A DNA stretch of 43,707 bases from Lachnospiraceae bacterium (GTDB lineage: Bacteria > Bacillota > Clostridia > Lachnospirales > Lachnospiraceae). The stretch spans positions 1 to 43,707 of the forward strand of contig WRBB01000026.1 in assembly GCA_009779895.1 (NCBI GenBank). The letters run 5' to 3'. Positions within the stretch are counted from its first letter, which is position 1. Every line of letters starts with the position of its first letter. Positions 33,647 through 43,474 of the stretch are shown piece after piece. The notes beneath the pieces are model-generated. The model did no database searches. It was not told the DNA's origin and saw only the letters and a list, made by a program, of their open reading frames with translations. The position numbers and the translations under genes were made by a program.

Positions 33647-34576
33647 TTAAGTAAACTGCAACTGTTGTAATGTATAACCACGCAAAAAAGCATCTGTTGC
33701 CATGCGTTTTTTCCCGGGTAACTGCAACATCAAAATTTCTAAACGACCTTGTCCGCATTGCACAACCAGCCTGCTTTTACCGAGAATGGATATGGTACCC
33801 GGCTCACTTTCTCTGCCGGTTTCTTCCAATACTTTGGCTTTCCAAATCTTCCATTCTTTGTTTTCAAGTTTTGTGTATGCCCCCGGCCAAGCATTTAGTC
33901 CACGTATCAAACGCTCTATCTCCAAAGCTGATAAATTCCAATCAATTGCACCCATAGATTTTTTGAACATCTTGGCATATCCTGTGGTACTTTCCCCTTG
34001 CTTTTCAAAGGTTGCCGTACCGTCTTCTATGGCCGCTAAAGTGGTCACACATAGTTTTGCGCCTACCAGAGCCAGTTTGTCATGTAAACTTGCGCCGGTT
34101 TCATCAGCCGCAATGGGTATCGTTTCTTTTAAAATCATAGCACCGGTATCTATGCCCGCATCCATTTGCATGGTGGTTACACCGGTTTCTTTTTCTCCAT
34201 TGATCACAGCCCATTGAATGGGGGCTGCCCCCCGATAGGCCGGTAGCAAGGAGGCATGTACATTAATACAACCATAAGGGGTCAGCTCCAATACGGACTT
34301 GGGTAATATCTGCCCAAAGGCAATCACAATGATTGTATCTGCTTTGTATTGTTTCAACGTCTCTATTGTTGCTTTTTCTTTCATCGTAAGAGGCTGAAAT
34401 ACCGGTATATGATGCCGCAAAGCCACTTGTTTCACCGGTGTTTCCATGACTTCTTTACCCCGCCCTTTTGGGCGATCCGGCTGGGTTACAACCAGGCATA
34501 CATCATGGTTTGCCGCAAGCAAAGCCTCCAAGGTAGGCACTGAAAAATCAGGCGTTCCCATAAAAATAATGCGCAT
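33647..34576 (-). CDS. fmt: Methionyl-tRNA formyltransferase
   Basis: 309 residues. Starts M-R-I-I-F-M-G-T-P-D-F-S. The catalytic segment N-V-H-A-S-L-L-P-A-Y-R-G-A-A-P-I-Q-W and the D-A-G-I-D-T-G region are present, with the C-terminal OB-like tRNA-binding domain after about residue 205. It formylates initiator Met-tRNA with 10-formyl-THF; the deformylase that later removes the group is encoded 3 bases upstream. Normal length. Confidence 0.97.
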   Translation of the reverse strand: MRIIFMGTPDFSVPTLEALLAANHDVCLVVTQPDRPKGRGKEVMETPVKQVALRHHIPVFQPLTMKEKATIETLKQYKADTIIVIAFGQILPKSVLELTPYGCINVHASLLPAYRGAAPIQWAVINGEKETGVTTMQMDAGIDTGAMILKETIPIAADETGASLHDKLALVGAKLCVTTLAAIEDGTATFEKQGESTTGYAKMFKKSMGAIDWNLSALEIERLIRGLNAWPGAYTKLENKEWKIWKAKVLEETGRESEPGTISILGKSRLVVQCGQGRLEILMLQLPGKKRMATDAFLRGYTLQQLQFT

Positions 34577-34579
34577 GGT

Positions 34580-35125
34580 TTAAACCTCCTCCTGTTTATC
34601 ACCCGTTTCATGGGAATCTTCTTTCTCCTGCTCTATGGATTCTTCTTCCTCTTGCATCGGCGGTTTTTCGCTTACGTCATGCAAACCATCTTCCACCAAA
34701 TCCGCATACAGCGCGCCCTCTAAATGATCAATCTCATGACAAAGGGCACGGGCCATCAGACCTTCTCCTTCTATCTCCGTGGCTTCCATTTCCCTGTCGA
34801 AATACCGGACCTTTACCCGCTCCGGTCTGGTCACAATGCCCCACTTCCCGGGCAAACTCAAGCAACCCTCTTCACCCGTCTGACTACCGTCTTCCTCCAC
34901 AATTTCAGGGTTTATCAATACAACAGGACCCTCGCCTATGTCTATGGTCACAATGCGTTTTAAAACGCCTACCTGGGGTGCCGCCAAACCAACACCTGCC
35001 TTGTCATACATCGTATCCAACATATCTTCAATCAAAATTTTATTACGAAAAGATAATTTTTTAATCTCTTTGCTTTTTTTTGTTAATATGGCATCACCCA
35101 TCTCACGTATCTCTCTAATTGCCAT
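34580..35125 (-). CDS. def: Peptide deformylase with acidic C-terminal tail
   Basis: 181 residues. The three metal/active-site motifs are G-V-G-L-A-A-P-Q-V-G, E-E-G-C-L-S-L-P-G (Cys ligand) and H-E-I-D-H-L-E-G (two His ligands and the catalytic Glu). The catalytic domain ends near residue 145. The last 35 or so residues are very rich in Glu and Asp (from S-E-K-P-P-M-Q onward) and are not part of the usual fold. It removes the N-formyl group from nascent proteins. It lies between priA and fmt, the conserved order. Confidence 0.96.
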   Translation of the reverse strand: MAIREIREMGDAILTKKSKEIKKLSFRNKILIEDMLDTMYDKAGVGLAAPQVGVLKRIVTIDIGEGPVVLINPEIVEEDGSQTGEEGCLSLPGKWGIVTRPERVKVRYFDREMEATEIEGEGLMARALCHEIDHLEGALYADLVEDGLHDVSEKPPMQEEEESIEQEKEDSHETGDKQEEV

Positions 35126-35149
35126 TGGCTGCGCACATCCCTTTCCGAA

Positions 35150-37393
35150 CTATCCCACATGCATCGGGTTAAAATCAAACTGAATTCGAATCCGATTGAA
35201 TCCGGAATTGATTTCTATATACTGTTCCATCTTGTTTTTTATCTTTATTAGTGTACCATAATTTGATGCTTTCAGGTAGAGTACTTTTCGATAAACATCA
35301 TTAATTTTTCCAATGCCCGGACTGGCAGGACCAATTATTTTCACATCTTGTGTTCCTATCATTTTATTTGCAAATTTTTTCAAATAATTGCCGGCGGTTT
35401 CCAATACAATCTCATCCTTACCACTTAAATAAACAGCTAGTAAATTTTCTGCCGGCGGATAACCCATCCATCGGCGATAGCCCATTTCTTTTTGATAAAA
35501 AGCATCATAATCCTGGGCGGCAGCCGTAAGAATCGCATAATGATCCGGACTATATGTTTGCACAATGGCATCGCCTTTTTTCTCTCCCCGACCTGCTCTT
35601 CCCACCGCCTGGGTCAGCAACTGAAATGTGCGTTCTCCTGCCCGATAATCTGCGGAATACAAAGACATGTCCGCAGCTAACACCCCCACCAGAGTAACAT
35701 TGGGGAAATCGTGCCCTTTTACAATCATTTGGGTACCAATCAAAATATCCGCTTCTTCATTGGCAAAGGTTGATAATATTTTTTCATGACTATCTTTGAC
35801 TTTGGTGGTATCCATATCCATCCGCAGAACCCTCGCCGTGGGAAATTTTTTCTTTACCAAATCTTCAATCTGCTGGGTGCCTGCCTGAAATACACCGATA
35901 TGCGGTGAGTTGCATAGGGGACAGACCTCCGGTTTTTTCTCCTCATAACCACAATAATGACAAAGCATCCGCTCATTTCGATGGACGGACAAAGAAACAT
36001 CACAGTGATTGCATTTAATCACATGACCACAGGTCCGGCAAGAAACAAAACCGGCAAACCCACGGCGATTCAAAAAGAGCATGACCTGCTCCTGCCGTTG
36101 CAATCTGTCTGCAATAAGGGCACTTAAGACATTACTTAAAATAGAGCGATTGCCCTTTTGCAATTCTTCCCGCATATCTACGATCTGGACCTTTGCCATG
36201 GCCTGCTCACCGCTGCGTTTGGTCAACTCCAGCAATTTATATTCGCCTTGGTTCACACGATACATCGCCTCCAAAGACGGGGTCGCTGAACCCAAGACCA
36301 CACTGGCACCTTCCACTTCCCCCCGTTTGATGGCCGTTTCCCGCACGTGAAACCGAGGGGTTTGTTCACTTTTATAAGTGCTTTCATGCTCTTCGTCAAT
36401 CACAATCAAACCCAAGGCGGGAAATGGTGTAAACAATGCCGAACGGGGACCAATCATCACATCAATTTTCCCCTCTTTGGCACGTTGCATCTGATCATAA
36501 CGCTCGCCCGGGGTCAGTCTTGAATTGATAATCGAAACCCGATCGCCAAAACAGCGATAAAAACGCAACACCGTTTGATAGGTCAAAGCAATTTCCGGAA
36601 TCAAAACAATGGCCTGACCGCCGCCGCCTACAACCTGGCGAATCATCTCCATATACACCTCTGTTTTGCCGCTTCCTGTCACACCATGTAACAAATATGT
36701 GGCATAATTGCCGGTTGCATAATCTCCTTGAAAAAGGCGAAATGCCTTTGCTTGCTCGGCCGTAAGGTCAATGGACCAATTTTCTTTTTTTGCCTGTTGT
36801 ACCGGATTGCGAAACACCCGATCGGATTCTAGCACCAATATCTTTTGTTCTTCCAAGGCTCGAATCACCGACAACGCAACATTCAACTTGCCCGATACCA
36901 ACTGATATTCTAAACAGTCCGTTCCATGTTCCTTTTGCGCAATCAACGCCTGCAACAATCTGGCTCTGGCTTTTTGGTTTTTGCTTTCGAAAAAAACCAG
37001 CTTTTCTTTTGCAGTTTCTAAGTCTAACAGCAAACGAATCCGCTTTTTTTCTTTTGACTTCTCTTTTTTCTTGATGGGAATCACCGTTTTTAACGCTTGA
37101 ATCAAGGTGCCCCCATAATACTCTTTCATCCAAACGGCCAATGCCACCAAACGCCCCTCAATGGCCATACGATTTGTAGAAATGCCGATGATATCTTTTA
37201 TTTTTTCCGGATCAAAGTCACAGGTTTCTGAAAAACCAATCAAATAACCGTTGATTTGTCGGTTCCCTACACCAAAAGGGATGGCAAGCTCCATTCCAAT
37301 TTCCAGCTTACCATCCAAATGAGGCGGAACATGATATTGAAATATCTTGTCCAATTTTTCATGGGTAATATCTACGATTATATTTCCGTACAT
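35150..37393 (-). CDS. priA: Primosomal protein N' (replication restart helicase PriA)
   Basis: 747 residues. The N-terminal 3'-DNA-binding domain is followed by the helicase with Walker A G-V-T-G-S-G-K-T-E and the D-E-E-H box. Eight zinc-coordinating cysteines lie in the sequence C-R-T-C-G-H, C-N-H-C, C-H-Y-C-G and C-P-L-C. Helicase motifs V and VI (G-T-Q-M-I-V-K-G-H-D-F and Q-A-V-G-R-A-G-R) follow. It reloads the replisome at stalled forks. ATG 37393 is 9 bases after murE on the same strand. Confidence 0.97.
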   Translation of the reverse strand: MYGNIIVDITHEKLDKIFQYHVPPHLDGKLEIGMELAIPFGVGNRQINGYLIGFSETCDFDPEKIKDIIGISTNRMAIEGRLVALAVWMKEYYGGTLIQALKTVIPIKKKEKSKEKKRIRLLLDLETAKEKLVFFESKNQKARARLLQALIAQKEHGTDCLEYQLVSGKLNVALSVIRALEEQKILVLESDRVFRNPVQQAKKENWSIDLTAEQAKAFRLFQGDYATGNYATYLLHGVTGSGKTEVYMEMIRQVVGGGGQAIVLIPEIALTYQTVLRFYRCFGDRVSIINSRLTPGERYDQMQRAKEGKIDVMIGPRSALFTPFPALGLIVIDEEHESTYKSEQTPRFHVRETAIKRGEVEGASVVLGSATPSLEAMYRVNQGEYKLLELTKRSGEQAMAKVQIVDMREELQKGNRSILSNVLSALIADRLQRQEQVMLFLNRRGFAGFVSCRTCGHVIKCNHCDVSLSVHRNERMLCHYCGYEEKKPEVCPLCNSPHIGVFQAGTQQIEDLVKKKFPTARVLRMDMDTTKVKDSHEKILSTFANEEADILIGTQMIVKGHDFPNVTLVGVLAADMSLYSADYRAGERTFQLLTQAVGRAGRGEKKGDAIVQTYSPDHYAILTAAAQDYDAFYQKEMGYRRWMGYPPAENLLAVYLSGKDEIVLETAGNYLKKFANKMIGTQDVKIIGPASPGIGKINDVYRKVLYLKASNYGTLIKIKNKMEQYIEINSGFNRIRIQFDFNPMHVG

Positions 37394-37402
37394 AATGACT
37401 CC

Positions 37403-38875
37403 TTATGACAGTCCCAATTCCTCTTGAATCTCCCGAATCAAAACCCGCTCATCCATGTGATGTTTGACCCCTTGAATTTCTTGATAATCCTCATGCCCTT
37501 TTCCGGCCAATACAATCACATCCCCTGCCTGACCATGGGCGATGGCATATTTGATCGCCTCTTTGCGGTCGATTATCTCCACATAGTTTCCATCCGTCTT
37601 TTGAATCCCTACTTTGATATCGTCTATAATCGCTTGGGGATCTTCAAAACGGGGATTGTCTGAGGTTATAATGGTCAAATCAGCATACAAACCGGCAATT
37701 TCTCCCATTGCAAAACGACGGTCTTTGGCACGGTTGCCCCCGCAGCCAAACAAACAAACCAAACGGGTGGGATTATACGCTTTTAAGGTACTTAATAAAC
37801 TTTCCAAACTCATGGCATTGTGCGCATAATCAATCATCAACGTAAAGTTCGAGGATACGGGAATCATCTCCACACGGCCTTTTACCTGTGCCACACCCAA
37901 GGCCTTTTGAATGGCCAACACAGGCACATCAAAATGACGGCAAACTGCAATGGCCGTCAAGGCATTGTATACGCTGAATTTCCCCGGTATATCCACCTCT
38001 ACTTCAAAGTCCAACAAACCACGGACATGGAATCCAATCCCAAGGGTACCTGCATGTTGTATCAAACGAAGATTTTCCGCACGTAAATCCGCTTGGTCTG
38101 AAAAGCCAAATGTTTCACGCTTGCACGTTGATTGGGCAAAGATACCCGTATAATTTTCATCATCTATATTGCCAATGCCCAAATTGCACTGGGCAAACAG
38201 CATACCTTTACAAAAACGATATTCATCAAAGTCCGCATGTTCATTTGGACCAATGTGATCCGGTGATAAATTGGTGAAAATACCAATCTCAAACTGAATG
38301 CCAGCGGTCCGATGTAATTTTAAACCTTGAGAAGATACTTCCATCACAACGCAATCACAACCTGCTTCTACCATCCTTGCCAAATATTTATGAATGGTAA
38401 AGGATTCCGGGGTGGTATTGTTTGCCGGAAAATGCGTATCTCCAATGATGGCTTCAATGGTACCAATCAATCCCACTTGATATCCGACTGCATCCAAAAT
38501 GGATTTTATCATATAAGTAGTGGTGGTTTTACCCTTTGTGCCTGTAATCCCAACAATCTTAATCTTCTCTGCCGGATAATCAAAATAGGACGCTGACATC
38601 AAAGCCAAAGCCAAACGGGTATCCGCAACGTGAATCACGGTCACACCCTGGGGCGCAACCACAGGTTTTTCTACAACAATCGCCGCCGCTCCTTTTTCAA
38701 TCACATCGGCCACAAAATCATGGCCATCTGAAATGGCTCCTACGATACACACAAAGGCGGAACCGACTTCTACTTTTCTGGAATCGTTCAACAAAGTAGA
38801 AATCTCTATATCGTCCCGCCCTTGGATTACATCGTAGTTCAATCGCTCTAATAATTTATTTAATCGCATTTTCAT
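37403..38875 (-). CDS. murE: UDP-N-acetylmuramoyl-tripeptide synthetase MurE (DAP type)
   Basis: 490 residues. The ATP-binding motif is G-I-T-G-T-K-G-K-T-T-T, the carbamylated-lysine region follows, and the specificity motif reads D-N-P-R (in T-S-D-N-P-R-F-E). DNPR is the form associated with meso-diaminopimelate addition rather than lysine, so the cell wall is probably DAP-type. AAGGAG lies 4 bases before ATG 38875; ATG 38869 is also possible. A weak promoter may lie at 38913-38941 (TTGCTC, 17 bases, TATAGG), so it need not depend on clpB transcription. Confidence 0.95.
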   Translation of the reverse strand: MKMRLNKLLERLNYDVIQGRDDIEISTLLNDSRKVEVGSAFVCIVGAISDGHDFVADVIEKGAAAIVVEKPVVAPQGVTVIHVADTRLALALMSASYFDYPAEKIKIVGITGTKGKTTTTYMIKSILDAVGYQVGLIGTIEAIIGDTHFPANNTTPESFTIHKYLARMVEAGCDCVVMEVSSQGLKLHRTAGIQFEIGIFTNLSPDHIGPNEHADFDEYRFCKGMLFAQCNLGIGNIDDENYTGIFAQSTCKRETFGFSDQADLRAENLRLIQHAGTLGIGFHVRGLLDFEVEVDIPGKFSVYNALTAIAVCRHFDVPVLAIQKALGVAQVKGRVEMIPVSSNFTLMIDYAHNAMSLESLLSTLKAYNPTRLVCLFGCGGNRAKDRRFAMGEIAGLYADLTIITSDNPRFEDPQAIIDDIKVGIQKTDGNYVEIIDRKEAIKYAIAHGQAGDVIVLAGKGHEDYQEIQGVKHHMDERVLIREIQEELGLS

Positions 38876-38942
38876 CTGTCTCCTTGCAAGGCTTTTATTG
38901 AGTCTTTCTTGTACCTATATAGGATACCATAACTCAGAGCAA

Positions 38943-41519
38943 TCAGACAACCTGCAATCGTCCCTCTACCACATCAATGACAATCTTTTGGTTCAACCCA
39001 ATTTCACCTGCCAAAATGCATTTTGCCGCCAAGGTTTCTACATGTTTTTGCAAATATCGCTTCAATGGCCGTGCTCCATACATGGGCTCATAACCTTGTT
39101 CTACCACAAATTCTTTGCCTTTGTCGGTCAGCACTACCGTCAGTTCTTTTTCCACCAAACGTTTATTGATATCCGCCAACAACAAATCCACAATCGAAGA
39201 AATCTCTTCCTTGTTTAAAGGCTTAAACATAATAATCTCATCCAAACGATTGAGAAACTCCGGCCGAAAATGATTGCGCAACTCCGCCATGGCCATCTCT
39301 TGTGCCGTATGGGAAATACCACCGGTATCATCAATGCCCTCCAATAAATAATGGGCACCGATGTTAGAAGTCATAATCAAAATAGTATTTTTAAAGTCTA
39401 CCGTTCTGCCTTGGGAATCTGTAATACGTCCATCATCCAACACTTGAAGCAATACATGAAATACATCAGAATGGGCCTTTTCCACTTCATCAAAAAGCAC
39501 TACGGAATAGGGTTTTCTACGCACCACTTCCGTCAGCTGCCCACCTTCATCATAGCCTACATAACCGGGAGGTGCCCCAATCAAACGAGAAACGGAATGC
39601 TTTTCCATGTACTCGCTCATGTCAATACGAACCAAGTTGTTTTCATCATCAAACAAATCTTCCGCCAAGGCTTTGGCCAATTCTGTCTTGCCAACCCCTG
39701 TGGGGCCTAAAAACAAAAAAGAACCAATGGGTTTTTTCGGGTCTTTGATGCCCGCTTTGGAGCGTATGATCGCCTCGGAAACCAAGGACACACCCTCATC
39801 TTGCCCAATCACACGTTTGTGTAAACTCTCTTCTAAATGTAAGGTTTTGCTGCGCTCACTTTCATTTAATTTTGCCACAGGAATACCTGTCCAACGAGAA
39901 ATAATTTTTGCAATCTCTTCATCCCCAATGGCTTCATGAACAAACATCATGTCCCGTTTTTTGATTTTTGCTTCTTCCTCTTCCAATTGTCGCATCAAAG
40001 CCGGCAAACTGCCATACTGCAATTCAGCCGCCTGATTCAAGTCATAGGACTGCTCTGCACGTTTGATTTTCTGATGAACCTGCTCTATATTTTCCCGAAT
40101 CTTATGAACGCGGTCCAAAGAGCTTCTTTCATTGTCCCACTGAGCTTTTTTGCCTGCATACTCTTCTTTTAAGCCTGCCAATTCCTCCTGCAAATGAGCC
40201 AGTCTCTCTTGACTTAAACGATCTGTTTCTTTTTTTAATGCCTCTTCTTCAATCTCCAACTGCATAATACGGCGATTTAATTCATCTAACTCCGCAGGCA
40301 TGGAATCCAGTTCTGTCTTAATCAAAGCACAGGCCTCATCCACCAAATCAATGGCTTTGTCAGGCAAAAAACGATCTGAAATATAACGATTGGACAAGGT
40401 TGCCGCTGCGACCAACGCATTGTCATTGATCTTTACACCATGGAATATTTCATAACGCTCTTTTAAACCACGCAAAATAGAAATGGCATCTTCCACCGTT
40501 GGTTCTTCAATCAAAACAGGTTGAAATCTCCGCTCCAAAGCGGCATCTTTTTCAATGTATTGGCGATATTCATCCAGGGTGGTTGCGCCGATACAATGTA
40601 ACTCACCACGGGCTAACATAGGCTTTAACATATTGCCTGCATCCATGGCACCATCACTTTTCCCGGCACCAACAATGGTATGCAACTCATCAATAAAAAG
40701 GATGATGGCACCATCGCTCTTTTTCACTTCTTCCAAAACAGCTTTTAGGCGTTCTTCAAACTCACCACGATATTTTGCACCTGCTACCAAAGCTCCCATA
40801 TCCAAGGAAATCACGGTTTTTTCTTTTAAGCCCTCCGGCACATCACCACGCACAATCCGCTGTGCCAATCCCTCTGCAACGGCTGTTTTACCTACCCCCG
40901 GTTCACCAATGAGCACCGGATTGTTTTTGGTTTTCCGTGATAAAATACGAATCACATTGCGGATTTCTTCATCCCGCCCAATCACAGGGTCTAATTTTTG
41001 CTCTCGTGCCAACTCCACCAAGTTTTGCCCGTATTTGTTTAAGGTATCATAAGTCACTTCCGGATTATCCGTTGTTACCCTTTGATTTCCCCGAACGGTC
41101 GATAAAGCTTGCAAAAAGTCTTCTCTGCTTATCCCAAGCTCTTTGTACAATCGCTTTAAATCAGGGGAGGCATATTTTAACAACGCCAAAAACAAATGTT
41201 CCACCGAAACATACTCGTCTCCCATCTGTTTGCTTTCATCTTCTGCATGAATCAATACTTGATTTAATCCTTGCCCCACAAAAATACGACCACCTTGTAC
41301 CTTTGGTCTTTTGTCAAGCAATTCTGTAATGCGGTTTACCAATAAATTGCCTTGTATATGCATCTTTTCCAATAAATTCAATATCAAACTATCATCCATC
41401 GTCACCAAAGCATATAAAAGATGCTCTGGTACCATCTCCTGATGGTCGTATTCATAAGCGATTTTTTCAATGTCTTGTACCGCTTGTATGGCTTTTTGTG
41501 TAAATTTATTTATGTTCAT
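38943..41519 (-). CDS. clpB: ATP-dependent disaggregase ClpB
   Basis: 858 residues, full length. The N-terminal Clp_N domain is followed by AAA+ domain 1 (G-E-P-G-V-G-K-T-A and D-E-L-H Walker B), then the coiled-coil middle domain (about 400-530, Glu/Lys/Leu-rich, diagnostic of ClpB against ClpC/ClpA). AAA+ domain 2 (G-P-T-G-V-G-K-T-E, then D-E-V-E-K-A) and the C-terminal domain complete it. There is no zinc-finger or UVR region. It rescues aggregated proteins together with DnaK. It is controlled by a CIRCE operator at its promoter (41562-41588). Confidence 0.97.
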   Translation of the reverse strand: MNINKFTQKAIQAVQDIEKIAYEYDHQEMVPEHLLYALVTMDDSLILNLLEKMHIQGNLLVNRITELLDKRPKVQGGRIFVGQGLNQVLIHAEDESKQMGDEYVSVEHLFLALLKYASPDLKRLYKELGISREDFLQALSTVRGNQRVTTDNPEVTYDTLNKYGQNLVELAREQKLDPVIGRDEEIRNVIRILSRKTKNNPVLIGEPGVGKTAVAEGLAQRIVRGDVPEGLKEKTVISLDMGALVAGAKYRGEFEERLKAVLEEVKKSDGAIILFIDELHTIVGAGKSDGAMDAGNMLKPMLARGELHCIGATTLDEYRQYIEKDAALERRFQPVLIEEPTVEDAISILRGLKERYEIFHGVKINDNALVAAATLSNRYISDRFLPDKAIDLVDEACALIKTELDSMPAELDELNRRIMQLEIEEEALKKETDRLSQERLAHLQEELAGLKEEYAGKKAQWDNERSSLDRVHKIRENIEQVHQKIKRAEQSYDLNQAAELQYGSLPALMRQLEEEEAKIKKRDMMFVHEAIGDEEIAKIISRWTGIPVAKLNESERSKTLHLEESLHKRVIGQDEGVSLVSEAIIRSKAGIKDPKKPIGSFLFLGPTGVGKTELAKALAEDLFDDENNLVRIDMSEYMEKHSVSRLIGAPPGYVGYDEGGQLTEVVRRKPYSVVLFDEVEKAHSDVFHVLLQVLDDGRITDSQGRTVDFKNTILIMTSNIGAHYLLEGIDDTGGISHTAQEMAMAELRNHFRPEFLNRLDEIIMFKPLNKEEISSIVDLLLADINKRLVEKELTVVLTDKGKEFVVEQGYEPMYGARPLKRYLQKHVETLAAKCILAGEIGLNQKIVIDVVEGRLQVV

Positions 41520-41545
41520 CTCTTTTTCCTCCTTGTTATATTAAA

Positions 41546-41588
41546 ACTATAACAAATAAAATTAGCACTGTCAAGAAGAGAGTGCTAA
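41546..41588 (-). promoter_or_regulatory. clpB promoter embedded in a CIRCE (HrcA) operator
   Basis: TTAGCACTG (41562-41570), a 9-base spacer, and GAGTGCTAA (41580-41588) match the CIRCE consensus TTAGCACTC-N9-GAGTGCTAA with one mismatch. On the minus strand TTGACA (41569-41574) lies inside the CIRCE spacer, with TATAGT (41546-41551) 17 bases on. The HrcA repressor would therefore block the -35. GGAGG precedes the ATG at 41519. Confidence 0.92.
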
Positions 41589-41622
41589 TTTTCTAACTAT
41601 TTTTCCGAACATTCATTATTTT

Positions 41623-41649
41623 TGATATGCGCACCCTGTGCGCATATCA
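41623..41649. repeat. Perfect 12-base inverted repeat between clpB promoter and the small membrane gene
   Basis: TGATATGCGCAC (41623-41634) and GTGCGCATATCA (41638-41649) are perfect inverted arms around CCT. Neither strand shows a downstream T run, so it is not a standard intrinsic terminator, although it sits where the surface-protein operon ought to end. Confidence 0.6.
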
Positions 41650-41653
41650 TCCA

Positions 41654-41857
41654 TCACAGACTAATCAACAAGCAGGTTCCCGTACCGAGTACCAACAACC
41701 CACCTACAAATAATACAAGCCAAAAATAATTTTGCCGTACCGGGTCTTTTTTTAAAACAAAAGCCAAAATCGAAAGCCCAATACCCAGCAAAAAACCAAA
41801 GGTCCAAATAAACCTTAAAATCGGAACAAACCATGCCCAAGCATAATATAAAAACAT
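41654..41857 (-). CDS. Small two-helix membrane protein of unknown function
   Basis: 67 residues from ATG 41857 with AGGTGA 5 bases upstream; a GTG at 41866 is an alternative. It has two hydrophobic segments (about 5-32 and 44-66) separated by the charged loop K-K-D-P-V-R-Q-N. No known family is recognised. It follows the SpaA-type surface protein by 9 bases on the same strand, so it is probably co-transcribed and could be an accessory to its anchoring or secretion. That is a guess from position. Confidence 0.6.
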   Translation of the reverse strand: MFLYYAWAWFVPILRFIWTFGFLLGIGLSILAFVLKKDPVRQNYFWLVLFVGGLLVLGTGTCLLISL

Positions 41858-41866
41858 TTTGATCAC

Positions 41867-43282
41867 CTACCTTTCCCCAAATCTACGACTTATGAATAAC
41901 AGTGTCAGTAATCCAAAAGCCAATCCGCAGGAAATCAACCACTTTTTATTTGTGCTATCACCTGTTTGGGGTGCTGTTTGTGCCGGCGGCCGGATTTTTA
42001 CTACCTCCGATCCTTCTGGTTTTTCCTCTTTTGTATCAGGCTCTTCTTTGGGCGTCTCCCCCTCCGGTTCCTCCGCATCCGGAACTTCCGGAATGTATTT
42101 CTGTAGCACAATTTGTGTTTTTAAAACAGCAAGGGTTTCAGCGTCGCTTTCCCCTTGTATCTGCATTGTAAACACTTCCGGATTCAACAGATACCCTTGG
42201 GGTGCTTTTGTTTCTTGTATGGTGATTGTACCCAATGGTATGGTAATTCTGCCTGTGGAATCATAATAAAACCCATCTCCCGCTATTTTGTAAGTTTCAT
42301 CAAAATATACTTCACCTTTTTCATCGGTTTTAAATATCCAAGTTCTGGTTGCTGCTATATCCTGTCCATCATCCGCCACATCATGTATGGCATAAAATCG
42401 GATGGTAAACTCTGCATCAGCTAGACTTGCTGCTCCTTGTGGTTCATTTTGCCCGGTTTCCGAGTCAATTTTACGGATGATTACATCAATGGGATTGTTT
42501 TGTGGCATATCCGTAACCTTTAAATGGCTCGTTTCATTTAGATGAATCTCAATCCCGTAAGCTTTTAAATCCAACGCATAACCCTTAGGTGCCGTGATTT
42601 CTTTCACGGTATATACACCAACCGACAAATTGTTTGCACGGGCAAATCCGGTTTCATCCGTGATGAGTTTTAAAACCAATTCTTCTTTGTCATCATAAAT
42701 GCCATACGTAGCACCTGCCAAAGAATACAATGGGTTATCATCCGAAAGCTCCGGATTGCCAGAATTTTTTCTCAATTCCAACGCACCGCTAAAAGAACGC
42801 TTTACACGAACAATGCCGCCAATTCGCTGATACCCTATGAGATTGCCGTCATTATCCAGCGTACCATCCGTGGCATTTGGCGGTATAATCACCACATCAT
42901 AATCCACATATCCCTCTTTTATATTTACCTCTCGCACAACCGCCCGATACTCCCCTTGTACATCACTTGGGTGAGCCGCCGTTGGATCAATGCACTCCAT
43001 CACAGTCAAGACTTGGCCCGTTGCTAAATCTCCTGTGAATTGGCTTACTTCAAAATAGCTCTGGGTTTCAATCATCCAATAAGAACCAATCCAAACCGTA
43101 CCCGTCACGATATCACCAACCTGGGGCATACCTTGTGTCATCGGAAATGAAATGTACCCGGACTCCGGTTCCTCCGCAGATACTTCCGTTTCTTCCGTTA
43201 TCTCATCCATGGAAACATCATGGGCCGTAACGTGCATACTTTGTGCAAAAAATATAACAAAACAGAACAACAGCAGCCCCAT
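41867..43282 (-). CDS. SpaA/Cna-B-domain surface protein with sortase-type C-terminal signal
   Basis: At least 471 residues. A signal peptide (G-L-L-L-F-C-F-V-I-F-F-A) is followed by a pilin-like N-terminal region. Two prealbumin-like SpaA/Cna-B domains each end in an E-box-like V-K-E-I-T-A-P-K-G-Y or I-Q-E-T-K-A-P-Q-G-Y. A Pro/Glu-rich linker leads to A-P-Q-T-G-D, then a hydrophobic helix and R-R-F-G-E-R. This is the layout of minor pilins and cell-wall-anchored proteins with isopeptide bonds; the A-P-Q-T-G variant resembles the P-P-x-T-G/S-P-x-T-G signals of clostridia. The start is uncertain: ATG 43282 has no clear ribosome site, while AAAGGAGG at 43360-43367 sits 8 bases before an in-frame ATT (43349-43351). 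No sortase gene is visible. Confidence 0.85.
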   Translation of the reverse strand: MGLLLFCFVIFFAQSMHVTAHDVSMDEITEETEVSAEEPESGYISFPMTQGMPQVGDIVTGTVWIGSYWMIETQSYFEVSQFTGDLATGQVLTVMECIDPTAAHPSDVQGEYRAVVREVNIKEGYVDYDVVIIPPNATDGTLDNDGNLIGYQRIGGIVRVKRSFSGALELRKNSGNPELSDDNPLYSLAGATYGIYDDKEELVLKLITDETGFARANNLSVGVYTVKEITAPKGYALDLKAYGIEIHLNETSHLKVTDMPQNNPIDVIIRKIDSETGQNEPQGAASLADAEFTIRFYAIHDVADDGQDIAATRTWIFKTDEKGEVYFDETYKIAGDGFYYDSTGRITIPLGTITIQETKAPQGYLLNPEVFTMQIQGESDAETLAVLKTQIVLQKYIPEVPDAEEPEGETPKEEPDTKEEKPEGSEVVKIRPPAQTAPQTGDSTNKKWLISCGLAFGLLTLLFISRRFGER

Positions 43283-43474
43283 CCACTTACGTTTTGTAAC
43301 CCTTTTTGCCTCTCTCTGTAATCTTCCTTGTAATTTGTTTTGTGTGTAAATAACTTTCTCCTCCTTTGCTCATTTCTTTAGATAGTTTTCATAATATTTA
43401 TATAAACCCAAATCAAACATAAGCTCAGATTTGGGGAATTTTTTGAGAAACACTTACTTATAAAAGGGCGGTTG

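Noticed and set aside
38913-38922. CCTATATAGG palindrome upstream of murE as an operator
   Set aside because: It is a ten-base AT-rich self-complementary sequence overlapping a weak promoter. It is too short and unrepeated to support as a site.
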